Below are positions 11,200-21,417 of a stretch of 64,000 nucleotides of DNA, in pieces (positions within the stretch are counted from its first letter, which is position 1; each line of letters opens with the position of its first letter). The position numbers and the translations under genes were made by a program. The DNA lies in assembly GCA_949130495.1 (NCBI GenBank), contig OX422207.1:787886384-787950383 (forward strand), read 5' to 3'. This DNA is from Sambucus nigra. Its lineage: Eukaryota > Streptophyta > Magnoliopsida > Dipsacales > Adoxaceae. The notes under the pieces are model-generated. The model did no database searches, was not told where the DNA came from, and saw only the letters and a program-made list of their open reading frames with translations.

Positions 11200-11211
11200 G
11201 CTCTGATACCA
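11200..11211 (-). other. Primer binding site, initiator tRNA-Met type
   Basis: On the minus strand TGGTATCAGAGC starts three bases inside the LTR end. This is the standard plant copia PBS complementary to the 3' end of initiator tRNA-Met. It fixes the orientation and the inner LTR border. Confidence 0.93.
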
Positions 11212-11214
11212 ATT

Positions 11215-12095
11215 TGAGAGAGTATGCGCTTGCGTTCAAATGAGGAAAGTATATATTAAACGCCTTTTAACCCAAACAAACCCTAAACATGCAACAATAT
11301 GTGATTGAGTAAAATAATGAACTAAGCAAGAAGATTCAAACACATGTTTGTAAGGAAAAATCCCCCAAAGGGGCAAAATCATTTATTTTCATTATAACTT
11401 TGTAACATACAAATTCGGATTACAATGGAAAATACAGGTGACTAAGAATTATCCTCAGGTATTGGATTTTGTAGTCGGTGGCTGGAGATATCCCTTTCTA
11501 GTAGGGATGCAATGAAGAAGAAGAAAGGTCTTCTCCATAAGGGTATGAACAGCAAAAGTGCGTTCCTAGGTTGCAAAGTGATTCACAAGTGTTTGGAAAT
11601 TTGTGTGAATAAAAAAAATCTAGAGTCTTGGTACTCAATAGGTGAAGACTTAGAGTTTTCTGCACTCTGAAAATCGTGTATTTAAGTCTTGCAAACCAAC
11701 TCCCCGTAGTGGGTTTATAAAAGAAGTCCTGGGCCTAAAAATCTGACCACGATCTACTGAAGATTATCCCAGGCGGACCGGTCTGGGTATGAGACGGATC
11801 GGTCTGGGTAGGGGGACCGGTTCTTTTTATTTTTGGCATTTTCGGTTCTCTATAGATCTGGGGTATACTGGCTTTCAACAAGCGGACCGATCCGGGTCTG
11901 AGGAGGACCGGTTCGCAGGCGGATCGGTTCTTTTATTCTGGGCGGACCGGTCCGGCCTGTCAGACTTTGATTCCTCTTCTTCTTTTGATATTCGGATCCG
12001 TTGGTGATTGTATGAATCTTGAATTTCTTCAACGGTGTAACGGCGTATGACATAACAAATTGATAATGGACAAAAATGTCCTTACAACACGCTCA
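11215..12095 (-). repeat. 5' LTR of the minus-strand Sirevirus-like element (881 bp)
   Basis: Read on the minus strand the LTR opens TGAGCGTGTTG and closes CTCTCA next to the PBS, giving matching TGAG/CTCA ends. The partner LTR was lost with the 3' end, so the outer border is inferred from those ends. A TATA-like TTTATAAA lies near 11713. A cluster of seven CGGAYCGGTY motifs lies at 11774-11956. The bases beyond 12095 (ATGGG) would be the target duplication, now without a partner. Confidence 0.8.
11774..11956. repeat. Seven CG-rich palindromic motifs in LTR
   Basis: Variants of GGACCGGTC begin at about 11775, 11796, 11814, 11884, 11905, 11921 and 11944. The core ACCGGT is self-complementary. 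Spacing is 21, 18, then 21, 16 and 23 bases inside two groups. Palindrome-rich, CpG-rich LTRs are known in Sireviruses; the function is not established. Confidence 0.75.
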
Positions 12096-12211
12096 ATGGG
12101 TCAGCCTAAACCATGACATTTTGATGTTATTAATATATAAATTTTAATTTAGTACGCCATTTTTTACATCCTCTGTTACTAATATATTTTGTACATTCCG
12201 AATTTTTTAAC

Positions 12212-12720
12212 AGGTTCAACATGCTCTCGAAGACTTCAAAAATCAGACTGGGCATAAATTTGCATATGATCATTGATATGCCATTTTAAAGGGTGCTCAA
12301 AATTTTAATTTAGCAAACACTTCCACTCAGTTCAGGGATGCAGATTTAGGCCCATCAACATGTGGAGAACACGTTGATTTAAATGAGGACTTTGAAGCAA
12401 TGCATACCCCATTGGAATGACCATCAGTCCGTAAGGCTAAAAAATAGAGAGCTAAATTGAAGGTGATTTCCTGCATCTGTGATCTCACACCGTACGAATT
12501 GAGAATTCAAAGAGTTTTACTAATTCTCATAAAGAATTTTCTATAGCTGCGCAATGTAGCCAAGACGAGCTCAATACGAAGTTGGATTAGTTAATTATGC
12601 TAAGAAAATAGGAAATTCAATCCCAAATTACTAGGGATGAGAATGCTATCATTTTCATGGATACCTCTCACTTCTCTCCAGTTCAATTACAACTTCATGA
12701 AATAAAAAAAAATCAAATAC
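12212..12720 (+). pseudogene. PIF/Harbinger-associated ORF1 (Myb/NAM-associated C-terminal type) remnant
   Basis: Translation starts after an acceptor-like TTTTTTAACAG at about 12211. Conceptual pieces include FKNQTGHKFAYDHC then ILKGAQNF, resembling the FKFDHCWEIL-type block of plant NAM-associated or transposon-encoded Myb proteins. PSVRKAKK near 12420 is preceded by TGA where Arg is expected, and MDTSHFSPVQLQLHEIKK appears near 12660. Several stops break it. A Harbinger transposase fragment lies nearby on the opposite strand, fitting the two-gene organisation of PIF/Harbinger elements, where ORF1 is the DNA-binding partner. An alternative is a host NAM-associated pseudogene. Confidence 0.55.
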
Positions 12721-12886
12721 TTGCGCGTAATCTTGTATAAAGTCGGCAAAACCCACCATGTGGAGGCAATTAATTATTAATTTTCTTTAGTTAGTTATGT
12801 TTGGTTAATTTTTATTATTCTATTCATTTATTGTAATTTTTTAATTCCAGTTAATAAAAAAAATCTTTGAAGTCTAAGCAATATTC

Positions 12887-12887
<1 letters not shown>

Positions 12888-12955
<68 letters not shown>
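12888..12955. repeat. (TAA)n microsatellite
   Basis: About 22 uninterrupted ATA/TAA units. It separates the two halves of the Harbinger relic. Confidence 0.97.
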
Positions 12956-12956
<1 letters not shown>

Positions 12957-13035
12957 GAAACTGAATTACCATATAATTTATACCCATACATAGATTTGGA
13001 ATAACAATATTGTAGAAGAAAGAAAATGTAATATG

Positions 13036-13545
13036 GATTCTCAGGCTACTCCTCGAGATCGGCATCCGTGTGCAAATTCCAGACATATGTCATAAGGTTA
13101 TCCCTTAGTTGATTGCATTTGTCCTTGCTATACATCTATGCCTCCACACACTCTGTACTCGTATTATTTAGAAAGAGTTCCTAGACTGATTGTTGGCATT
13201 GGAGCTGTAAGATCAAACTCAATACGCCAATTAGGATCCCATCGTTCATCCTCCAGTATTATTTATGCAATATCTTACATGCTTTCATAATTACGTTCAA
13301 CTCATTGTATTTCTAAAACCTCGTTGGGTTCTTAATGAAATGGAACCTTTATTGTAGTATTCTAAATGCGCGCTTAACATCTTTGTGTGCTCCTTCTTGA
13401 AATTTGGCAAACACATACATGTTCCCATTATTTTTGTATTCGATTGGAGTTATATTGGCATCCATTAATTGGTAAAATATTGTTGATTTAGCCAACACAT
13501 TTAACTCATTACACACACCGGGAGGGCCAAAGAAATTGTATGTGA
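13036..13545 (-). pseudogene. PIF/Harbinger transposase C-terminal remnant
   Basis: On the minus strand, allowing frame changes, I read FGPPGVCNELNVLAKSTIF, then FAKFQEGAHKDVKRAF, a stop, RFHFIKNPTRF, NVIMKACKILH and an ILEDER end. These match in order the C-terminal half of the DDE_Tnp_4 (Harbinger) transposase: the SCNDINVL block, the EARKDVERAFGVLQ block and the MxACIILHNMIVEDE block. The usual GYYLADGIYP segment between the first two is missing, so there is an internal deletion as well as stops. Such enzymes cut and paste elements at TWA targets. It is not functional. Confidence 0.72.
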
Positions 13546-13787
13546 GTCAGGAGAGCCTTAAACCTCCATCAGACTATCTAAATTGCATGCGAGTTTTAAA
13601 AGTGGTGTATTTATTATTTCTTCTTAGAAGCATCCATTTTCAATTCAATATTGTGCAAGTGATTATTCAAACATTGACGAGTATGCAAACATTAATTTAT
13701 CATATATATTATCCAAATGTTGAATAATTATGACATTAAAATGGAACGAATGAAACACTGAATAATTTCAGCATCATAAATTATCCA
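13546..13787. other. AT-rich stretch without recognised feature
   Basis: No convincing coding similarity or repeat. It separates the Harbinger relic from the next ORF. Confidence 0.5.
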
Positions 13788-14024
13788 TCAAAATGAATGG
13801 AATAGGTAACAAGGATCGTTACGTAATCCCCGACAACATAAATAACAGTTGCAAAACCTTTCCCACTCATCTTCCTCATAAATGAATAGTGAGTAGGTTT
13901 CTTCATCCCACCCACAGCGACCAACACTTATAGCTTTTCCGTACAAGTCAAACTTAAATTTTTTTGTGAACCAAGGTGCACCGATCTCATTTGTCATGCA
14001 TCCAACGTCGCTCAACAGTTGCAA
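13788..14024 (-). CDS. Hypothetical 78-aa ORF with aromatic/acidic DEW motif
   Basis: I do not recognise the family. The product is rich in Cys and aromatic residues. It contains GAPWFTKKFKFDLYG, then WDEETYSLFIYEEDEWERFC and a CNCYLCC cluster. The pattern W-x-n-hydrophobic-DEW-aromatic resembles the ILINQDEWNNYW segment of the PMD pseudogene nearby (about 15.95 kb) on the same strand, so it may belong to the same transposon protein family. No promoter or second exon is obvious. It could also be a chance frame. Confidence 0.3.
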   Translation of the reverse strand: MQLLSDVGCMTNEIGAPWFTKKFKFDLYGKAISVGRCGWDEETYSLFIYEEDEWERFCNCYLCCRGLRNDPCYLFHSF

Positions 14025-14194
14025 AAGTGCTCGATGATACTCGATAATGGAGACTGAAAGGTAAATTGGAGTTGGTTATGAAGTTAAGTAGCTGGTAGTC
14101 TTTATTTATTAGCCATGGTTGTGAATCCATTTCGTAAAAGAAGTAAATGAATGAGTTTCCATTTAGGTCATATTTATAATGTTTTCTTTCTACA

Positions 14195-14342
14195 ACTTAT
14201 TTGATTTGATGTGAGGAAGAAGTGGAAATGATCCCCGTCTGTAACTTATTTGATTTGATATGAGGCAAAAGTGGAAATTTTTCCCGTCCACACCTTATTT
14301 GATTTGACATGGGGAAGAAGAGAAAATGCCTCCCATCTACAC
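14195..14342. repeat. Three tandem copies of a ~49-bp unit upstream of a TATA box
   Basis: CTTATTTGATTTGA recurs at about 14195, 14244 and 14293. Each copy is followed by a TGRGG(A/C)A(A/G)AAGWGRAAATG-like purine stretch and a CCCGTC/CCCATC ending. The copies have diverged. A TATATAAATA box starts 15 bases after the last copy, suggesting a promoter-proximal repeat. Confidence 0.7.
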
Positions 14343-14356
14343 TTCAACAATAAATG

Positions 14357-14366
14357 TATATAAATA
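14357..14366 (+). promoter_or_regulatory. TATA box
   Basis: TATATAAATA is followed by CCCCC. The first downstream ATG is at 14415 and opens a 21-codon frame ending at 14480. The larger ORF at 14636 is in the same direction. Confidence 0.45.
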
Positions 14367-14635
14367 CCCCCTTCAAGTCTTATTCATATAAAGAAAACTA
14401 TATCTTTTCCCATAATGGACATATTATTTTTACCAACACCACGGTCGTGTGATTTGATATGGGAGGAAATAACTATTTAATATCGAGCTAATTGACACAT
14501 CAAATAGGTTTGAACACCCTTGTGGTCATTTTTTTACATCCTCAAGTCCTCGTTGTTCATGATGATGAGAGACCAAGTTATGTTAGTGGTCTAAGGTGGC
14601 CAAAGAAATACGACAAATGATGTCATCTTAAGGAA

Positions 14636-15088
14636 TTGTGTCGATATCATCAGATACCCGTATTAAGAGGGTGTGCTACCAAAATTTTCATTATATCACC
14701 CCACACTGACAATGATGACGCAGTTGATTTACTAGATGATGAGATTTGGCAAATGGAGAAGAGACTACAAAGATACCATGATGTCCAATTAGCCAAAAGC
14801 GGATCAAACAATATTAAGGAGAAGGTTTTGGAAATATATTACGATGAGACCTTACAATCTGATTGTGAACTATCCGACTTTATGAATTCAGAACATGATA
14901 TGTTTGATTACAACTATCCAAAATTTAATGAGGACGACTGCGAACCAATTATTGAAAATTACAACACTTTATATAACGACCATGCAAAGAATAAATCATA
15001 CATCCCCCTAAGTTTGGTTTGTAATGGAAAAGTAATATGTTATACATCAAACATCACAGAGTTTTGTTTCATATGCCATTACTATTAG
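14636..15088 (+). CDS. Hypothetical acidic 150-aa ORF
   Basis: No family recognised. Coding-like sequence seems to begin upstream of the first Met: SGLRWPKKYDK precedes a TGA near 14620, then HLKELCRYHQIPVLRGCA continues. The product is acidic in its centre (DNDDAVDLLDDEIW, DCELSDFMNSEHDMFDY) with LVCNGK near the end. It follows a TATA box and three promoter-proximal repeats. It lies divergently from the PMD pseudogene and could be an accessory ORF of the same transposon or a decayed host gene. Confidence 0.35.
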   Translation: MCRYHQIPVLRGCATKIFIISPHTDNDDAVDLLDDEIWQMEKRLQRYHDVQLAKSGSNNIKEKVLEIYYDETLQSDCELSDFMNSEHDMFDYNYPKFNEDDCEPIIENYNTLYNDHAKNKSYIPLSLVCNGKVICYTSNITEFCFICHYY

Positions 15089-15250
15089 ATTATAATTTTT
15101 AGGTTGTCTTTGTTATACGTAATGTGTTTTTAGTTATATAACAGTTTTAGTCGTTGTGTATTTAAATGTTATTTGATTAACAACCAATAATTAAATAAAT
15201 AATGCTAAATAATTAACGAGGAGTGCAACAATTTACATACAACACTAAGT

Positions 15251-15321
15251 ATCCACAGTTTTTATATAAGAATAATCAAAACATCTCTAATAATTATCCA
15301 CAGTTTTTATGCAAGAGTAAT
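15251..15321. repeat. Two direct copies of a ~26-bp unit
   Basis: ATCCACAGTTTTTAT followed by two variable bases and AAGARTAAT occurs at 15251-15276 and 15296-15321, 45 bases apart start to start. It lies in AT-rich DNA with no associated gene. Confidence 0.7.
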
Positions 15322-15883
15322 TAATATATTGGTCTGCTAAATTCAGAAATCAACAAGGAGATCTTTGGTATGTTGGAAAAAATCCCGCCATTCTCCAATT
15401 TCCTGCATCGCCAGAATTTGGTGGATTAGGAACATATTAAGACCGTTGCAAAATCTCGTGGCATGAAGGAATCTAGAAGGTTAGGAGTTGGATGTTGAGA
15501 TGAGATATGTCCTTGAATATGTAGATTATTAGTTTCTGCGATATGCATTCTTTCTCTCCCAACATAATGTTCTCGAACGCTTTTTCAATAATCTTCGCGC
15601 TCCAGAAACATAGTTCTCCAATCCTCCTTCGTGTATGTATCAGTCAGAGGTGCTTTTTCAATAATCTACTGCGTTCACTGGGCGTCGATATTTCCTCCAT
15701 CGTTGCCCTACCATCAAAATCGACCTCTTCAACTTCCCACCTTAACTGAATTGAATGTTAAGATGATTATGTGGGACTTTGTGTCTCGTAAATGACACTG
15801 CCAGGTATCGACGGAGTAGTAGTAGGAATTCTCAGGTCATTAGGCACCACAACCGCAAATCCAACCCCATCGTGGTTAACGTA

Positions 15884-17392
15884 TCAAAATAATGGAGGTA
15901 ATATACAACCGTGAGAGAATGTACTCCAATAATTATTCCACTCATCTTGGTTAATAAGGATTAAAACGTCACCAACAATCTCCCAATTGTTTTTTCGATA
16001 AAAAAGTGATGGCGTGCCATGTAGGACATTGGGTATGGTCGATTCGACGAAATGAAGACTATACCTATCAATTGTCTGTAACACCTATCACCTAAGTACC
16101 ACGTCCCTCCCAATTTTTTATCCAATAACATTTAGAGGCGTAAGGACAAATCTTTAGCCAATTAGAGCCAATTATGTTGATTTTGTACGTGCTCTTCAAA
16201 TAATTGCCCTGTAATAGACTCGGGAAATTTAATCTCTAGTTGTTCTTGCATTGAGGTTGCTTTAAACCTCATTTAGCCTTTAATAACCCCCCATTGCTCA
16301 ATCCCCCAACGAGTCATTCGATGCGATGTGTCTTCGGCATCCGCTAAGCGGAGTGGAGCAGGGGTATGCAAGTACTCGTAGACCCGATACTGAAAAGTTA
16401 TAAATTAATTATTAGTACACAATTTCTCATAAATATAATAATAAATATAAAAAATACTCTAAAAGTATTACCTCCAATAATTGCCTCATGTAATTACATT
16501 TCTTGACCTCTAGACAACTCAAAATATCTAGTGCATAAAATATCCTTGTTGATATAGTAAAGCCCCAATCGAATATCGCTATATTATGTAAATATTCTAG
16601 GTACTCAGCCCAATCAATTAGAATAGCGGTATTTGAATTAGGAAAGAATACATGCCGAGAACAGACATAAAAAATACCCTAGCTCTCTATAAAGTTGTAG
16701 CTGGTTGATTGGCCCTTGTAAACCACCAATCTTGTAAATAAGTTTTAATGAAGATGGCAATCATATTTCTCCTATTTATGTTAAAATTATTAATGCCGAA
16801 AAAATATATGGCAATCATCGTTTCGATGGTCCGAGTGGATTTGGTTGGAAATGGAGGTACTGCGTCTCCCAAACCAATTTTAATTACTAAAAAATTAACT
16901 AATTTAATTTAGTAAAATTGTAAATCAAAATGAAATGTAATGAAATAAATGAACATAATTTAAATAAATACGAACCTGTTAAATGAAGGAAATCAAATGG
17001 AGTTATTCCAGCCTCAACATACCGAAAATGGAACCTATTAGTCACGACGGACCATCTGGATGTCAGGGACTCCACTAATTTATTGCCTGAATTAGGGAAC
17101 CCTTTGGCAGAAATCATGGAACAGTTGAACATATCAATCAGTTCTTTAACTTATTCATCGTCTTGTATTTAGGAAAAAACCTCTGACGTGCCATGAACAC
17201 TACCCCGCATGTTAATAAAATCAACAGTTGGCGACGCTGTCATGTTAAAAACTTCACTACTGATATGTAGCTCATCATCGAATAAACAACATCGGTCAAG
17301 ATACACCACCTCTCTTTAGACATCTGATTGTCGGGGAGGAGTTCGGCATTTTTATTTGCAAACCTTCGTTTGAATCTTGCAATAATCTCCAT
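15884..17392 (-). pseudogene. Plant mobile domain (PMD, MAIN/MAIL-like) transposon gene, degenerate, with introns
   Basis: A 50-codon frame begins at ATG 17392. Downstream on the minus strand come SLTSRWSVVTNRFHFRYVEAG (17.08-17.0 kb), an intron-like GTTCGT...TTTGGGAG gap (about 16973-16869), the continuation VPPFPTKSTRTIET, a TAG near 16687, then VFFPNSNTAILIDWAEYLEY and FDWGFTISTRIFYAL (16.64-16.5 kb). After another intron I read YRVYEYLHTPAPLRLAD, and then TWYLGDRCYRQL near 16.1 kb. Block order matches PMD proteins (LxxRWRPETHTFHLP; LFPNxxxxxxxxL; DLxxxxxYxWGAAxLAxLYRxL; WxxEYL; WxLxDRVxRQFG). PMD genes occur in Mutator-like and retro-elements and in host MAIN genes acting in silencing and cell division. 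Stops and frameshifts make this a pseudogene. Confidence 0.65.
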
Positions 17393-17433
17393 AATAAAAA
17401 TTATTACGAAATTGATTATTATGAGTGAATAAG

Positions 17434-17446
17434 GAGTATTTATAGT
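17434..17446 (-). promoter_or_regulatory. TATA box upstream of PMD pseudogene
   Basis: On the minus strand CTATAAATACTCC lies about 45 bases before the ATG at 17392. The short spacing would give a very short leader. Confidence 0.5.
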
Positions 17447-17656
17447 GAAGAATAAAGATATTATTGTGGATAATTTGGAATGAAAAATGGAAATATTGTG
17501 CAGGTTCAATTGTGAATAAGAGGTTCTATTTATAGGGTTATATATATCGGTTATAAATGGATACTTTGCAAGGGCAGGAAAAATGGACGCTTCAGCCAAA
17601 TGTAGAAATGTTCCATGTTTGGAACATTCAAACCCCCAAACACAAAACAGTCCCAC

Positions 17657-19758
17657 GTCTGTGACAAAATCAATCGGTTCCCACTATGACTCCACCCCTA
17701 TTTTTGTACCATAAACCCATAAAATTATGTCATCCCATTGTAGATGTCCTTTCATACTGCGAACATTATTTTATGGTACTCTAGTGAATATTGTTCTCGA
17801 AGCCATCGTGTTGTGGAATAACGTTCCTTGGGATTTTCCTTTCCCAAATGTCATAATATAGATATTCCAATAAAAACCTCATTTACAAATATTTCATAAG
17901 TTTTTAGTCGGTTTAGCAATAAAAGTTCCACTGCTCTATGTTTTGAGAACTTCCACCTTAATATTTCTTATTGACTTACAAGTCCCAATAATAATCTTTT
18001 ATTAAAGTTAACTCACACCTCTTAAATGAAAGGGGAAGTACTATTATCAAGGGAAATGGTAGCACATGACCTTAGTGCGCATATTTTGAGCCTTAAAATA
18101 ACAAGTATGAGAAACTTATTGCCTATTAATTATATTTCATCACTGTGTCCCTACTATTGTTAGGTTGTTAGTATGTGCTTTAGGGCACATGTTATCAGGA
18201 ACCCACAATTAATCACAATTATTTTTATTTCTTAAAAATAACCTAAGAATCCGTCTACGAATAAGGTCTTGAATACAATCGTGGGAAATAACACATGATT
18301 TAATCCAATGCGATTAGGAAATTTTTATTCACAAAATACTTTGTCTTTAAACTCTTGAGTAGTAGGAATTTTAATATCTTTTGGATATTTCAATATTTAT
18401 TTTAGAACATGATAAAATACCCCATTAATTTTATGTATATCAATATAATGATGCCTAATATATCCCTTATCCCTTTTAAAATGAGTTTTAGCAATAATTT
18501 CTTAGCCAACTAATGCTCCATAAGTAATCAATTATTTCCTTATGATTTCTACAACAACCATATTTAGAGTCTATATAATAATTTTATAGTAATATATTTT
18601 TTCATCCTCGTATTTTAAAAGATCCTTATATGTATAATCTATGGCAGTTAATTGTACCAAAACTGTAAATTTTGGTGTACTTATTATCACTTAAACCCAC
18701 ATTACAATCATTATAGGGTAGTTGTGGGAATTTAGATTTATTAACAAATTTTATAATTATTAACAAATTTTATAATCCAGGTCTATTTATGAACTTTTTG
18801 TTTTGTTTGGAAGAATTAGACAAGAAACATTTCACCCATTTATCAAATTCTATGGACATATTTATTTTTCAAAACATCAAGTGAAAGTTTCATTCACTTA
18901 AGGATGAATTAACAATTTAAGTCAAAATAAATGTTGTATCCTCAATTTTACATACACTAAAGAACTCAAAAATAACCACCATTTAAAATAATTGGATCCA
19001 ACATCGACACACTAAGTTCTGAAGCAAATAACATATTTTATGGTGCACTATGTCTCATCTCTTGAGAAAAAAAGTAAAAGGTGGAAGTTTAATTCCCCCC
19101 AGGTAATTCAAGTCTTTCTATATATTCAATATATGAGTTCATATAGGTCGACATGTGCACCCTCTGCCATTGTTCCATATATCTTAATACTAAATTGTTT
19201 GAAATACATATTTATAATATGTGAAAAAACTCAAATTCATTAGAAAATAAAAATGGAAGGAGTTATTAATAGAAGATTGTATTTGACATAAATTCCTAAG
19301 TATGAAATTTTCCATTGATATTGATATTGTCAGCCTCTTGAACAAACACCTCCCAAGATTCAATGACTAGATTCCTTCACCAACAATAATGGATAATCTT
19401 GGAACTCTCAAGATAATCCAGACCCAAAAAATTGTAAAGAAATAATATAAAGAAAAACAATAATCATGTGTGAATAATATGGAGAAAGAGGATAACATTT
19501 TCTATATTTTTCATGAAGAGGAAAGTCCATTAAATATGCCAAAAAAATTGTTTTATGTAAAACCTGAATTGCTCCACCAACTCCATAATATTCTCCACTA
19601 ACATGTAGTTATCAAAAACAGGGAGACTATGTCAAAAACAATAAAAAACGTGTTTAGATATTTAATTAAAAATAAAATATTAATTAGGAAAAAATTATGG
19701 CAATTCAAGAGGAGCCCAAGGCCCAAGGACCTATCTGACTATTAATGAATATATATAC
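17657..19758. other. AT-rich region, no gene seen
   Basis: No frame with recognisable similarity and no long inverted ends. A small direct repeat, ATTAACAAATTTTATAAT twice, lies at about 18739-18776. Confidence 0.5.
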
Positions 19759-19761
19759 TAA

Positions 19762-20221
19762 GACCCTGTTTGGTTGTTCCAAAATTGTAAATTGGATCAT
19801 TAATAAATTGCCCCATTTACAAATTGACTCATTAATTGTGTTTGGTTTCATTAATGAAATGATTCATTAATTGCCCCATTTGAGCTCATGTGCAAAATCT
19901 GAAATTGGATCATTTTACCAAAAATGTGAAATGAATCCATTTGAAATAGGAGTCACATTAAGTGCATGTCCCCTATCCCTCTTCCTCTTCCCCTCCCCAT
20001 CCCCCTCTCTTCCCCTCCCCATCCCCCTCTCTTTCCCTCCCTCCCCCTCTCTCTCTTGATTTGTTTGTATCTTTTTTTCATAGAACCTTAACATCAATTT
20101 CAAATTACCAAACATTGTGTAAAATTGGATTTAACTCATTTCAAATTCACTCATTTATAATTCACTAATTCACAATGAACCAATTTACATAATCAAACAA
20201 TTTGCGCAACCAAACTGGGCC
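19762..20221. mobile_element. Tourist-like MITE (PIF/Harbinger type), 460 bp
   Basis: The left end GACCCTGTTTGGTTG mirrors the right end CAACCAAACTGGGCC with two mismatches. Both are flanked by the 3-bp target TAA (19759-19761 and 20222-20224), as expected for Tourist/Harbinger insertion. The interior is AT-rich apart from a pyrimidine tract at about 19968-20060 rich in CCCCTCCCCATCC. No coding capacity. It would be mobilised in trans by a Harbinger transposase. Confidence 0.8.
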
Positions 20222-20224
20222 TAA

Positions 20225-20994
20225 ATATATCCAACATAAATTACCTATTTTATTTTGTCTTACCACTACATGTGATTTCTAACAAGTTGAAATTAAGAAC
20301 TATAGTTGATTAATATGGACATTTTCAAACCTTTTAATCAGTTCATTTGTAATTATTTGACAAATCATTAAACTCCCGAACATATATCTAAACAACTGAT
20401 TGGTGGTTAGTTTTATTTTTCTCATGCCAATGGACTTTCCTCAATTGATTTGAGGTTTGAATTTGATTATGATTATTGGTAAAATTGGGTCTTAAGTCAT
20501 GTGTGAATTTGATTTTCTCTTAATGCAGTAAATTATGGTTTGCTCTTCAGATTCGCTTTATGTAAATTTGATTATTCTCTTCATTGTTTTTTTGTTGATC
20601 TGCTTCCCGGTTGAAGAGCTGAATAAAAAAATAAGATAACAATGGAATAAATATCTGGTAAGTTACGTGTGTTTAATTGAAGTATAATAAATTCATTGGG
20701 TTCCTTACTTGATTTTGATAAACAAGAAATCCATATTTCTAATAATACTAATACCCGAAAATTGAACATAAAAATACAATCTTATATCAATAGCTCTATG
20801 TAGTGAGAGGTAGGTTAGATGTCTATTCTAGTTTGGATACTAAATATATTAGACAATCCTAATAACTACAAATTAGATTAAGCATACAGTGCCATGATAC
20901 ATACCTTATATGAGGCGGTGACGTAATATCCTCGATTCATTTTTTTCTCAAATTCTATAACTAGGCAATATATAAATACTAATGTGGAATCGTT
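20225..20994. other. AT-rich region, no gene seen
   Basis: No recognisable coding, repeat or terminal structure. Confidence 0.5.
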
Positions 20995-21002
20995 TTTCAT
21001 AG

Positions 21003-21409
21003 CAAGGCTCTAAAAAACGCGGCGCATGATCGAGGCGTGGAGGCCAAACCTTAACCCTTAGAACCCTAGACGGCCCTTAGGCGTGAAAAGGCGTTTAGGG
21101 CTTTTTAATATTTTTTAACCATAACAAGGGTATTAAAATACTAAAATTGTACATATCATTCAAATATGTCTGAATATTTGCAAATTAAAATACTATTTGA
21201 TTATTTTGGACGAGATAATGGTCCGGTTTGTAAAAAAATTCTTTAAAATGTGATATCGTTTCACTAAAGCATGGCTGTTTTTAGAAAAAAGTGCGCCTTA
21301 AGGGTTTTACCAAGAATAAGGCGTAAAAATCTTAAGGCGGAGAGTTTCTCTCAAGCCTCAAGCCTAAACGTGCCTAGGTGGAGCATAGGCTGATTTTTTT
21401 AGAACCCTG
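21003..21409. mobile_element. hAT-type MITE, 407 bp
   Basis: The left end CAAGGCTCTAAAAAA pairs with the right end TTTTTTAGAACCCTG (two mismatches), the CAGGGTTCTA class of hAT termini. Flanks TTTCATAG (20995-21002) and GTTCATAG (21410-21417) match at 7 of 8 bases, an 8-bp hAT-style target duplication. The interior has GGCG/AGGCG-rich subterminal stretches on both sides and no ORF. Confidence 0.8.
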
Positions 21410-21417
21410 GTTCATAG

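Noticed and set aside
12874..13086. Poly-isoleucine minus-strand ORF
   Set aside because: Translation of the (TAA)n microsatellite.
19871..20168. Pro/Ser-rich and Arg/Glu-rich frames at 20 kb
   Set aside because: They read through the pyrimidine tract of a MITE on either strand.
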